Shown here: piece after piece, positions 43,691 through 54,473 of the stretch
Layout: every line of letters starts with the position of its first letter
How positions within the stretch are numbered: the stretch's first letter is position 1
Assembly: GCA_018907035.1 (NCBI GenBank)
Contig: JACCIC010000054.1
Span: 252,501 to 316,500 of the forward strand
Length of the DNA stretch: 64,000 nt
Direction: 5' to 3'
From: Sycobia sp. Sy_11
Taxonomy: Eukaryota > Arthropoda > Insecta > Hymenoptera > Epichrysomallidae
Position numbers and translations under genes: made by a program
The notes under the pieces: model-generated
Database searches by the model: none
What the model saw: the letters and a program-made list of their open reading frames with translations, nothing else
What the model was told of the DNA's origin: nothing

Positions 43691-46380
43691 ACTCTTGGAA
43701 ATATATACAGGACGATAAAGCAAATGTGAGTCGAAAATCGTTAGCCTTTTTATTTCAAGCTTCGGGTAATATTGATTATTAACTTGAATTATTTATTTTA
43801 AAGTAATTTTATCAAAACTTTATCGGATTTTAAATTTGTTTTCAGAGTAAAAATAAAGAAAATCTACATTACGAAAATATGATCTAATGCAAATTTTAGC
43901 AAGGATTTGCCTTATTCTCTAGATCGACTATTTATATTAATAGATGGATCAGTCGCTGAAACGGCTCTCTTTTGAATTGTTACAAAAAAAAAATCTTATT
44001 CGAGTCAGATTTTCCAATGTAAAATATACACGTTACCTCGTAGCTATGAAGGTTCCTTTTTTAGATAATTTACACACCGTGTTGAAAATTTGTCCCATTA
44101 CAATTATTACACGATTATAACGAGTTTTATTCTGCTAATTTTTTCTTATAAGACTGGAGAATGCTCGATGGAATTTCAACGAATCGCCTCGTTGAACCTC
44201 CACCGGGCATCTTCGCACTTCGCATTTCAGAATCACGGCCTCCAAGTACGTACGATTCACTTTGACGTCCTGAATATTTTCTTATGTCGTTAAAAATTAA
44301 AGATAGTCCCGATGGACCATAGGGTGGGGGGGGGGCGCCGAGCCATGGTTCCAAAAACTCACGTGAACTTAATCAATGTACCCTTTAAAAGTCGGATATG
44401 ATTGTGAAAATAATTCATCCCCGATCCGTCATCGTTGGTGGCCGGCAGATGTAATTTATCATTGCCAGTTGGCTTCTCCTGCCGCGCTGCATCGATTACT
44501 TCGACAAAAGGAAATGTTTATTCATTAGCATCGAAGCGGCTCGGATCGATTCCGAAGCGAAGCAGCCCTGCTACTACATTCCGTCTACGCGGACACAGAA
44601 AGTCCGCGCACTGGCGGAGCTTCATCAAGTTTCTCAGAGCCACTGGCAAGAAACGTAGCCTTTTCGATTAGCACTGATACGCAAGATGTATATGTTCTAT
44701 TGCCGAGTTATTGAACGATATTTTTTTCTTTTTCATTTTTTGGTTACCCATTAAGAGCAGCGTTCGATTAACTCGCTTTTATTTGTTTGTTTACGAAGTA
44801 AGAAAAAGTGGCGCGAGTTAAGTCTCGATGGAAGGTCGGTAGTATCGAAAATAAAAAGGGGCATGGCATTGGCTGCGTGTCCAAGACTGATTTAGGGGCT
44901 GACTTTGGACGTTCAATCGAGTTCCTCTTTATTTATCGCATCGCACTATCGCGCGCCTCAATAACGATCTTCGAACGAATAAAGTGTAATTACCAAATAG
45001 TGACAAATACAAATAATACGTTTAAATAAATAATAAACATGCTATTGTTGGTTAAAATTTCGTATGTCACGGACAAATTTGCAAGCAAAAAATCTTGGCT
45101 CGATTCACGATAGTGAGTCACTCTCAATATAGCTTATCGTGTAATTTCCATTGATAAAATGCAGCTTGATGATCCTCCTGAAATCTTGGAAAAGAAAGCG
45201 TAACAGCTATAACAGGCTATAGATCCCTCACCATTTTTCATCTCACTTGGACAGGATACCAGATTCAGCTCACAAAATCTGATAAAACTGCACGAGGTGA
45301 CTGTTATAGCCATCGAAATGACTTCGATGAATTCTGGGATCTGACGTTTTTCCATTTTCTATTTCATTCCATATAATTTGATGTATTGCAGATTATATAT
45401 ATGATTACTAATTCGGTAAAAACTGATTATATCTAATAGACCATCTAACCCGTTGTTAATAATTTTTTTTTTCAGTTGGAAAAGTATATTATTTAAATGA
45501 ATAATGTTTGATTTTAATTAAAATATAATAAAAATATGAATTTGCAGTGATATTCTTACGTGACTTCCAGCTATTAAAAAAAATTTAACAAATAATTTAT
45601 AATGTACTTTTTATTCTAAATTGCAATCCAAAAAAGAATCAAAAGCACAAAGTTTATCCTCTTTAAATTAAAAAAAGGGCTTTTAATGAGAAGAAAAAGC
45701 TATACTTGCCTAAAAGATGCTTTTGTTTAGCAGCACGTTTTTCTTACGAGGTATTATTATCGAGTCAGCGCTGCTGTAAATAATTAAAAATGTATTAAAT
45801 TCTAGTTATAACTAGAGTTTCTATACCTTGCGAATGGGCGAGCGTGAGATCCTAGAAATGCAAGGGTGCCATAGTAGCGGTGTCCACGGTCACCTCATCT
45901 AGACGTATCGAATTCTGCGAGCCGGATCCGATAATCTCTCTTAGTTAGTTCCGCTCAAATTTAGAACGAAGCAGCAGCCACCATCCAGTAGCCTTGAACA
46001 TAGCCGTATTTCGTTACGCATCGATAAGTACGCGTGTTATTCCATAATATGGATCTTTAAGTAGCGCCATTGACATTGAATTGTAACTATAGATTGAAAT
46101 CGTCACTTTATCTCCGTCGTTTAATTCGCAAGTCTTTTCGGAAAGGCGCAACCATAACAGTGTTTTTAGCAATTTTATCCGAATTGCACAGCACGCGCCG
46201 CACTTAGTATTATCTCGCTGATTTGTAAAGCGGCACAAGTGCTGCTTGGGAAATATTTAGCAATTTCGCATAGCAGTATCACACTGTATAAATAAGGAAA
46301 TTACCGTAATGGCTTTAAGACAAATAGTGTACTTTAAATTGTTGATGTCCAAGGATGCTACTTTTCTTTTAAAGCTGCCT
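43691..46380. other. AT-rich non-coding stretch
   Basis: Unique sequence with an intermediate-GC segment at 44410-44670 that contains a 7-bp hairpin (44588-44608). A 73-codon ATG-started frame lies on the minus strand at 45134-45355, and a splice-acceptor-like tract at 45447-45475. None is strong enough to call. Confidence 0.5.
45447..45475 (+). other. Possible 3' splice site with branch point
   Basis: CTAAC, an optimal branch-point word, lies about 24 bases upstream of a run of ten T and CAG at 45473-45475. The following sequence stops after six codons in the longest frame, so no coding exon is supported. Confidence 0.1.
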
Positions 46381-46388
46381 CCCTCTTC

Positions 46389-46391
<3 letters not shown>

Positions 46392-46425
<34 letters not shown>
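46392..46425. repeat. (CT)n microsatellite
   Basis: About 17 CT units at the AT-rich to CpG-rich border. Confidence 0.97.
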
Positions 46426-46427
<2 letters not shown>

Positions 46428-46674
46428 GTCGTCAGCGCGAACGTTAAAAACGTCTGCAATTTCAAACCGCCTAATAAACGGTTTTACACCGATATGGAAA
46501 CTGTACACCGCGCGGTCGATGAGAATCAGCGGTTGGCGAATGGGGGAGGGGGTAACGAGACACCGAAAAATCGCTCAAACGACTTTTCAGTAAGTGCGGA
46601 GAAGAGCGAGAAAGAGGTGGAGGGTGAGAGAAAGAGCGAATCGTCGCCTGGAATAATACCGCGAATTTATTGGT

Positions 46675-46703
46675 CCGCCGCCGCCGCCGCCGCCGCCGCC
46701 GCC
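46675..46703. repeat. (GCC)n trinucleotide repeat
   Basis: Nine to ten CCG units. Confidence 0.97.
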
Positions 46704-46814
46704 AGTCGCGCTCGCGATAACGCTCGCGCGCGAGCAGCGGCCTTCAATCTCTCGTAAATCGCCCGGACCGACGAGCTTTCACGGGCGCGCGCGTATACGA
46801 GCATGTGCGGGGGG

Positions 46815-46844
46815 GAGGAGGAGGAGGAGGAGGAGGAGGAGGAG
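46815..46844. repeat. (GGA)n trinucleotide repeat
   Basis: Ten GGA units following a G-run. Confidence 0.97.
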
Positions 46845-47093
46845 AAATATTCGCGCACCGGGCGAAATTTACGATTTTCGCGATAATCGCTTGACAAAAC
46901 ACGGGAAGCGCCGAGTGCCGCTTTGCGCCGCGAGCGCAAGGGGGAGGGGACGTGAGGAGGGGCGAGCGAATGGGAGAAGCAGCCGATAATTTCCTGCCGG
47001 CGGCGCTCGGCGGACTCGAAACAAAGTTGTCGGCCCCGCAACGAGCCCGCTGAGGAGGCGAATGAAACTCGGGAGAAAAATTTAAGGGTCCAC

Positions 47094-47095
<2 letters not shown>

Positions 47096-47142
<47 letters not shown>
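47096..47142. repeat. (TA)n microsatellite
   Basis: About 47 bp of TA inside CpG-rich DNA. Confidence 0.98.
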
Positions 47143-47146
<4 letters not shown>

Positions 47147-47408
47147 GAGCTCGTGCGCCGCGCGCCACCGCCCCGGTCCCTCATCCACCGTATCCGCCGC
47201 TGCCTTCGATACAGCGCAGCTCCGCGGCCGTACCTGCCGCGACGGCGCGCTTGGGCCGTACGTACACGATGGATATAAGCGCGAGGCGCGCTCCCGATGC
47301 GCACGCCCCTGATGCATTATGCGCCCGCCAGTTGTTAACGTTTTACGGCCCGGGTATGAATGCCCGTACGCGTTACGACCGGCGCGTATTTGCACGTTGC
47401 CCGGTGAT

Positions 47409-47427
47409 AGGGTGGGGGGGGGGTGGG
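47409..47427 (+). other. G-run cluster, quadruplex-capable
   Basis: G3, T, G10, T, G3: enough guanines for a four-stranded fold with single-base loops. Confidence 0.55.
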
Positions 47428-47728
47428 AGAAGCAAATTGGAAGGTACGCGCCGAGGTTCGATTGAACGTTGCCCGTCGAACGGATTTAATGCGCTCTGGG
47501 CGAAATTTTACCACCGCGAGCGCGAACGTTCGCGTTTATGCGAGGCAGTCCTGCCGGCCAGTCCGCAGCTGGCTCTGCGCGCGACGCTGTTAATGCCAAT
47601 CGGCGAGGGATGGGGGAGGGGAGAGGGCGGGCTACGCGCTAACTCCTCGTCGGCTTTTTGAAAATGATTGCCGTATGAAACAATGGCGAGTGATATCGTA
47701 TGAAAGGGATCTTTCCTCCAGGGTTTAA

Positions 47729-47731
<3 letters not shown>

Positions 47732-47773
<42 letters not shown>
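47732..47773. repeat. (TA)n microsatellite
   Basis: About 42 bp of TA. Confidence 0.98.
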
Positions 47774-47777
<4 letters not shown>

Positions 47778-49522
47778 CTTTTACATCCTGCGCTGCGAAA
47801 ACCAGTATTGGCGCAATTGCCCTTGTAATTTATAATTTTTAAATCGCTGCACATTCATAAAACGCATTTCTCGAACGTTATTTCTTTGTTTAATTTTCCA
47901 ATTTATACCTCCACTAGTAAATATTAAATGTCTTCCGTTTTGTCGCAGCCAGATCTAATTTTAAAAACATCGTTTCATGCAGATATCGAACATATTTTGC
48001 CGATTTTAGTGCGAATTTTTTCGAATATGTATATGCACATATACATACATTTGCATATTACATAAAATTGCATTGTACATGTATATATAAACGAAACTTA
48101 TTTATTACTGATTTCCCCAATGAAACATATATAGATATTATAGATATTATATATATATTCGCAGATAAAATTTCTCGATAATTTAAATTTTATCTCGGAA
48201 AAATACGAATAAACTTTCTGTGAAAGTACGGGAAAAAGAGAAGTATTTTAACGCGTAAATATCAAAATATCGAACACTATCGCTCGGTTATTTACTTTGT
48301 CATGTAAATACATTAACTAGACTTTACGGTATCAGCAATCTTGAACAGATATGATAATGATAGCAGGCCGCCTCAGCTCTCCGAATAAAGGAAGCTGTGA
48401 CATTTCCTTTCCTTCCATTTTGTAAGCAGATTAACCGTCCCGTGTCTTTGAACTTTCAAACTTTACACTTCATAAGCTCATAACTCATGCACGCCTCGCT
48501 GAATTTCTTTAGTCAGCGTAAAAGTATTCCGAATTTCGCGTGATTCATAGTTGAATCAGCATAAAATATTCTTGAATGATTAGGAAAAATACTCTATGGG
48601 CTCTATATATATGTATGATGAAAACGAATTCTAGAACCGCCCAATAGATTACATTATGATCTTTTCATTTGATCTTTAATTTCATACACGAGGTACGTTG
48701 TAATTACTAATAATAATATTGTTTATTATATAAAAAGATTTTAAATGAACGTAAGAATGGAATTATCATTCGTAAAAAACATTATTCGCATTCGAAGATC
48801 ACGACTACTTACCTTGTATTTATGTACAATAAGATTATTCTGCAGTTGCAAAGAGTGTATTTTTATCTGAATTTTTTATCTGGTATAAGTATAATACTTG
48901 TCGTCACCGCAATAAAAATACCCATCGTATTAGGGCATTCTCCGGTGTGCAAAATTAATTTCGTGTTTACAAGACGCTTAAGCCTCTTTGTGCGTGAGTT
49001 ACCTCTGATTCTTTTCTCCGTTTCGGAATATCCAAGAGCATGCGCTGGTCATATTATATTTTGGTTGAATTTTCCGTAAAATTTCGAGCGACAGCGATTA
49101 TTCCATTATAAATTTCTGTAAACGGTCTCAGCATTATTATCGTTATTACTAAAAGTTATCAATTGATTGCCATCTCTTTATTGACTGGCGACGCAATTGA
49201 TTAAATATGATTATTGTATGAAATTTTTAATTAATGAAAAAATATCTTTTAAAAATGTACTTCGCTGAATATTAATTTTGATTAAGTAAGTACGGATAAT
49301 TTATAGCCGTTCGAATAGAAATTCCTATCAAGTTCGGTCGCAATAAATAAACAATAATGTTCTTCTTAATAAACAGTCTCTTCCATATAAGATTTTCAAA
49401 TCTCCAAGTAATCCGGCTTACGAAAAAATGCTTTACTTTAAATACACATTATATATTTTTCCGGTCTACGCTATGAATTAATTAGCGAGCGGAAAAATGT
49501 TAATTATTCGAGTTTTTTCCAG

Positions 49523-49614
49523 TTGGGCTAAACATACGATCGGTAAATACGTCCGCACGGCCAAGCTCTTGGCGAAGCAGCTGATTTGCACCGGCACTGC
49601 CAGCAATGTCCGAG
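49523..49614 (+). other. Exon-like segment, unrecognised
   Basis: TTTTTTCCAG ends at 49522 like a 3' splice site. The next 92 bases are open in a frame whose third codon positions are about 70 percent GC, against about 47-50 percent at the first two. That pattern is typical of coding DNA and contrasts with AT-rich surroundings. The peptide (including AKLLAKQLICTGTASNVR) resembles no family I know. The would-be donor after CGAG is GTTATA, which is poor, and the segment runs straight into (TA)n. The minus strand is open too. Confidence 0.15.
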
Positions 49615-49615
49615 G

Positions 49616-49616
<1 letters not shown>

Positions 49617-49663
<47 letters not shown>

Positions 49664-49664
49664 T
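49617..49664. repeat. (TA)n microsatellite
   Basis: About 48 bp of TA with one AA phase shift near its end. Confidence 0.97.
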
Positions 49665-49894
49665 GGCACCCGCAAAATTATTCCGTATAATTGTGATAAT
49701 TCCCGGCAAATCAGTCGCCATAACTATTCGAAATCAATTGCCACGACGGGCGTTCGGCCATTATATTTCACTTAATTCCTCCCTCCGTACTGCAAATCCT
49801 CTGCGTCGATATACCGGTCCCTCGAATTTTTTTCAATATAACATATTTCTACAAACACAAACACACACATATTGTAGTGTCGTAATGTATGTGC

Positions 49895-49943
49895 TATATA
49901 TATATATATATATATATCTATTATTATATATATATATATATAT
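49895..49943. repeat. Two adjacent (TA)n arrays
   Basis: TA at 49895-49918 and 49925-49943, split by CTATTAT: one array broken by mutations. Confidence 0.95.
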
Positions 49944-50101
49944 CAAAGGCACGGCGCGCTCTCCTCCAGCTTTTATATGCATTCTCAACCAACGCAGCCT
50001 CTCCAGCTCTGCATCCCCGATGCGCGGCGTACGACGAAGAGGACGACGACGGCGAACGAGGACGAGGACGAAAACGTATCTATATTATAATATATATAAT
50101 A

Positions 50102-50102
<1 letters not shown>

Positions 50103-50148
<46 letters not shown>
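50103..50148. repeat. (TA)n microsatellite
   Basis: About 46 bp of TA. Confidence 0.98.
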
Positions 50149-50152
<4 letters not shown>

Positions 50153-50203
50153 TCGAGAAAGGACTTCGCTAACGAGAATTAAGAGAACCGGTTTCGAGGC
50201 TTC

Positions 50204-50204
<1 letters not shown>

Positions 50205-50236
<32 letters not shown>

Positions 50237-50241
50237 AGAGA
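50205..50241. repeat. (GA)n microsatellite
   Basis: About 18 GA units with one AA interruption. Confidence 0.97.
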
Positions 50242-50397
50242 AAGTGGAGGGCAGCCGGCGAGGCTAAACGCGACGAAAGAGAAAGAATAAAGAGTCGAGT
50301 CGTCCTCTCGCCGCGCCTCGCTTTGTTTACGAGCCTCCTTTCGTTGTCCTGCAGGGCGAGCGTTTGTCGTCCGTTTCGCGCTGCGCTTCACGACGTA

Positions 50398-50401
<4 letters not shown>

Positions 50402-50482
<81 letters not shown>
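50402..50482. repeat. (TA)n-(GA)n compound microsatellite
   Basis: About 21 TA units abut about 20 GA units with no spacer. Confidence 0.98.
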
Positions 50483-50485
<3 letters not shown>

Positions 50486-50952
50486 GGCACGGCGGCACGC
50501 AGCGACCAGACGTTCGGCTAATTCGTGCCAGATCTAAAACGCGGCTAATGAAGGCGTATATATCGGGCCCCGCGCGGCAATCAGCGCGAGAGTTCGCGCC
50601 GAGCGATCCGCAATTAATATCCATTTACGAGGCCGGCCGCGCGCGGCGCCCGCCGCTACGGCCGTCGGTCGGTCCGTCCGCCGCCCTCCGTAGCGATTTC
50701 CCGTTGGGCGTCGCGCCGGCCTCGCCCTCGTCGCTTCGATGGCGTAATGTCCGTCTCGCCCTCCCTCCCCCCTTTTCACTCTCTCGCTCTCACTCAATCT
50801 CTCTATCCCTAACTCGTAGCGACAGGCCACCCTCGCTTTTCTCCGAAATTTATTCTCCCTATCCACCCCCACCCTATTTCCGAGGCGCGACGCCATTAAC
50901 ATTGCAAAGGGTAATTAGAAAAAGAGGAAGAGCTTTGATCCCGTGTATTTTA

Positions 50953-50954
<2 letters not shown>

Positions 50955-50995
<41 letters not shown>
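50955..50995. repeat. (TA)n microsatellite
   Basis: About 41 bp of TA followed by CACACAC. Confidence 0.98.
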
Positions 50996-51002
<7 letters not shown>

Positions 51003-51147
51003 TCCGTGTATGAAAATTTCAACGGTAAAATTGTATGGGCTTGCGCTTGCCGGCCGACGTTCCGATGATCGGCTTTCCCTACCAGCTTCTATTTATACCG
51101 TAGATTTTTCTGACCGTAAAAGTAGATTCCTCCTTCTCTCTCAGCGC

Positions 51148-51246
51148 TCGTTCCCAGCTCCCGATGAAAGGATCGATTCTTAAGCCCCTCTCTACTCCTT
51201 ATTATCTCGTACCGTAAGACTTTCATCGGGAGCCAATGAAGAACGA
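51148..51246. repeat. Stem-loop with perfect 14-bp arm, function unknown
   Basis: GCTCCCGATGAAAG (51157-51170) is the exact complement of 51220-51233. Inside, TCTTA (51178-51182) pairs with TAAGA (51215-51219) after a 7-nt bulge. Outside, TCGTTC (51148-51153) pairs with GAACGA (51241-51246) across a small internal loop. That gives 25 pairs over 99 nt with a 32-nt terminal loop, near the size of an insect microRNA precursor. I recognise no known mature microRNA in either arm. Alternatives are a regulatory palindrome or chance (14-bp pairs this close are unlikely at random). Confidence 0.6.
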
Positions 51247-51674
51247 CCAAGAAGAAAACAACAGCCGAGCTTGCGTACCGGCGACCCACGCCCCATCTTT
51301 TGCCGCACAACGTGTAACGATAAAAGATTCGTCGGAATTCGGAATGATTTGCATTTCGGCGGGACCGCGTCAATACGCGGACGCGCTCGTTTGCAATAAA
51401 TAAAGCCGGTTTAATTCCGGCGCGGCTCGCGCGCGCTCGCGCTATCGGCCCTAATTCCCTGTGTTATCTGGGCGTAAATCGGGCCAAATGCAAATTGACC
51501 GTGGCACCGGGACGGGACATAACAAGCGATTTGCCTCGCGTTCCGCGGCTTCTATACTCCGCGAATAAATAATGCGCCTCGGCGCCAGAATGACGATAAC
51601 AGCCCGCCCCCTCCCCCCCTCGCAGGACGTTTCCGTTTATGCGGAATGATTAATCAACGCCGACGATTGAGCAT

Positions 51675-51675
51675 G

Positions 51676-51707
<32 letters not shown>

Positions 51708-51735
51708 TGGTGCGTGCGTGCATGCGTGTGTGTGT
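51675..51735. repeat. (GT)n-(GTGC)n compound repeat
   Basis: GT units, then GCGT/GTGC tetranucleotide units with one phase shift, then GT again. Confidence 0.95.
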
Positions 51736-52163
51736 AGCCCCATACCAATATGCATACGCGTTTAAAATAAGATGTGTCCAAATAATCAAGCGTCGAACAT
51801 TTTCCATATTACACAGCGTATACCACTCCGCGCCACTTTATTTAATTTATTCTACATACGCGGCGAAGTTCGTGTATTTCCGTTTCGTCGATTTTGAGCA
51901 AAAGGCCGCCTTTGTGTATATTTGGAACATCATTTAACTGGTACGGGGCTAAAGAACGAAACCGTGTATACGGATGAAAGTTTTTTGTTGTTGATGTTTT
52001 TTTTTTGTTTTTGCCTTTTAGAAAGCCGCGCGGAGGTCCCATTCGAAGGTCCATTCTCGAAATCCTCCATTCTCGGTCCGCAAAAAAAGGGGGCAGAGGT
52101 GCGGGGTGGAGGGTAGCAAAAAAGGGCCGACCAGCGCTCGGGGATGCGGAAATCACTACGTTC

Positions 52164-52165
<2 letters not shown>

Positions 52166-52217
<52 letters not shown>
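52166..52217. repeat. (TA)n microsatellite
   Basis: About 52 bp of TA, the first of four long arrays within 1 kb. Confidence 0.98.
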
Positions 52218-52218
<1 letters not shown>

Positions 52219-52350
52219 CGAAGCCCGGGAGAGGAAAAAAAGAAAAAGTTTTTCGCAAGCCCATCCAATTCCCACCGACCATTTTTCAAACGCCTTCCTA
52301 ACTTTCGTTCAAAATATCGCTGCCTGACCATTAAAGCGACCCCCGTCCCG

Positions 52351-52351
52351 A

Positions 52352-52377
<26 letters not shown>
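52351..52377. repeat. (CT)n microsatellite
   Basis: About 13 CT units. Confidence 0.97.
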
Positions 52378-52383
<6 letters not shown>

Positions 52384-52720
52384 CCTCTAATCCGTCCGCA
52401 CACGGCGTGTCCGAACGAATCGTAATGGAGATACCACCGCGACGCGGGCCGGATTGACAAACGACGCGAAAGAAACCGCGGACGCGACGAGAGCGAGCGA
52501 GCGAGCGACACGGCCACCGCTGGCGACGAGAGGCAGGAGGTGGGGGGAGGGGATGACGCTGGAGTAGAATTCGGTGATAGACGTCATCGAGGACGATCTG
52601 GACGCGACGAGGGAGGGGAGGGGGAATGGCGGTAGTTGGTCGACCCCCTACGCTGCTCGCGGGATACTGTATTCAAAGTAACGCGGACCAGAGTCGCCTG
52701 ATGCTGATGCAGAGAGCGGA

Positions 52721-52722
<2 letters not shown>

Positions 52723-52769
<47 letters not shown>
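52723..52769. repeat. (TA)n microsatellite
   Basis: About 47 bp of TA followed by ATATATAC words to about 52786. Confidence 0.98.
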
Positions 52770-52775
<6 letters not shown>

Positions 52776-52896
52776 TACATATATACGTGCTGCCTGCGCG
52801 CGTAACCCGCCTGAGTGGCAGGATGGGCTAGCGGCGCGAGTGCGCACCGACTAATCGATGAGAAATCCAGAGCTCTCGGAAATTGCGCGAGTCTGA

Positions 52897-52908
52897 GGGG
52901 GGGGGGGG
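52897..52908. repeat. Poly-G run
   Basis: About twelve G between two (TA)n arrays. Confidence 0.95.
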
Positions 52909-52962
52909 TGATGCGGGTAGGGGGAGCGAGACGCGCCAACGAATTCGGCGACAGACGCGTGC

Positions 52963-52965
<3 letters not shown>

Positions 52966-53011
<46 letters not shown>
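52966..53011. repeat. (TA)n microsatellite
   Basis: About 46 bp of TA. Confidence 0.98.
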
Positions 53012-53014
<3 letters not shown>

Positions 53015-53071
53015 ATACGCGTTATGCCTTTCGCCATAAAGGCTCGGGGTCCGAACGATTCCGTCGCTCTA

Positions 53072-53073
<2 letters not shown>

Positions 53074-53128
<55 letters not shown>
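53074..53128. repeat. (TA)n microsatellite
   Basis: About 55 bp of TA, only about 62 bp of unique DNA after the previous array. Confidence 0.98.
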
Positions 53129-53132
<4 letters not shown>

Positions 53133-53260
53133 TATCGATACATCCCATACAAGGTCCAGACTCGTAGAGCACACACGCCTGGCATTCGATGCGCTCGTTT
53201 TCACTGCTTCGGAATTGTTTGAGGGTAGGATGATGTGTGGGGTAGTGTGGGTGAGGGAAA

Positions 53261-54418
53261 AGAGCGGTTTTACCTTAATTAGATGGAATTCGCTTGAGAG
53301 TGCAGTCGCCAATGAACGCTTATAATAGTTTAGCGGACCGATTGTGACAGACTGCTAATCCGACCGGTGAATCCTGCTTAAAGCACGAAACGGAAAATTC
53401 AAATGGGTCTCTTACGGTGAAAAAACAATAATTTTTTTTCCGGACGATGTAAATGAGTTGACTCAGTGGGCGTATCAGCGTAATCATAAAGTGTCAATCG
53501 TGAATATAGTAACTCCGAATTACGATCGCGTCAAAGGCATTTCTGCGCACATATGGGTTTACCCTCGTAGTCGTCAAGAAGCTCATTGGGAGTGTAAAAA
53601 GTGCAAAATATAACATAAATTAGTATTTCTTGTCATTATATGAATTCAATTCCGTATACTTATTGCAAGTATAAAAATAATACTTCAGTCGTAATTTTTT
53701 CATATTAATTCCATCATAAAACAGTAGGGAAAAAAATTAATTTCCCCTGTAACAAGAGTAATATAAATGGCATGTTCTTACCCGTGGGCGTTTAATAACG
53801 ACGATAGTAAAGTGTGTATAAGCGACGGTCCATAATAAAAAAAAAGTTGAAACATCTCTGCGTTCGAGCTCTAAACTCTTGACCCGCTCTCGGACATTAT
53901 TATTAGTGATTTACCTTATCACTGTTTTTCTTACGAGCTTTCCGATTAATTGTTTAATTTCATGTCCTTTTCCAAGAAAATCGAGTAGAAAAAGGCCATA
54001 CAAGTATAGCGTTACAGTATGTGCAAAATTGGGTAACAGAACACGATCCGTTATCAACGTCAAATGATTGAAATCTACTGTAGTAAAATTTCAAACGAGT
54101 TCTCGACCAACGGGTAGCCGGTTTTTTTTTTGGTCAACGTTCTAAAAATGATCAAAGAATGAACAATTGATGACTTAATAACGGACCAATAAGTATTAGA
54201 TATAACAATAAGCCATTAAAATTGCTTTGATTTTTATGGGGGATGATATATATATCGGCCAATACAGCAATACAACAAGACAAGAGTATAATTGAACATT
54301 AAAGTTTTATAGAATGATCTAAGTACCGAACGCAATGGTATAATAGATAGAGAATTGTACTGGGTGATTAGGACATTAATCTTCTAAAACCAAATATATT
54401 TGTATTACACTAATATCA

Positions 54419-54473
<55 letters not shown>

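Larger units (their letters stand above)
46381..47670. other. CpG-rich block
   Basis: (CT)n, (GCC)n, (GGA)n and (TA)n repeats in strongly CpG-rich DNA. The 242- and 186-codon minus-strand frames run straight through these repeats (Ala, Ser, Pro and Tyr-Ile runs), so I reject them as genes. Confidence 0.6.
47671..49880. other. AT-rich stretch with an exon-like segment
   Basis: Two (TA)n arrays and otherwise unique AT-rich DNA, except for the GC-richer piece just before the second array (49523-49614). A consensus 5' splice site lies on the minus strand near 48808-48816 without a supported exon. Confidence 0.55.
49881..53260. other. Repeat-dense CpG-rich block
   Basis: The most microsatellite-dense part of the window, with more than ten (TA)n, (GA)n, (CT)n and (GTGC)n arrays. 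Relatively clean CpG-rich segments lie at 50500-50760, 51020-51660 (which holds the 99-nt stem-loop) and 52380-52690. A 286-codon frame (50323-51183) crosses two (TA)n arrays and a (GA)n array and is not a gene. Confidence 0.6.

Noticed and set aside
46667..47395. 242-codon open frame on the minus strand
   Set aside because: It translates (GCC)n, (GGA)n and (TA)n as Ala, Ser and Tyr-Ile runs in CpG-rich DNA where stops are rare.
50323..51183. 286-codon open frame on the plus strand, the longest in the window
   Set aside because: It crosses two (TA)n arrays and a (GA)n array, giving Tyr-Ile and Arg-Glu runs, and has no recognisable domain.
52166..53128. Regularly recurring arrays as a CRISPR-like repeat-spacer layout
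   Set aside because: The recurring units are plain (TA)n microsatellites of varying length with irregular spacing, in eukaryotic DNA.
53133..53140. TATCGATA (DRE promoter element), also at 19598-19605
   Set aside because: An 8-bp palindrome in AT-rich sequence occurs at about this frequency by chance.
53646..53656. TCAATTCCGTA, matching the start of miR-932
   Set aside because: The match ends after 11 bases and no hairpin surrounds it.
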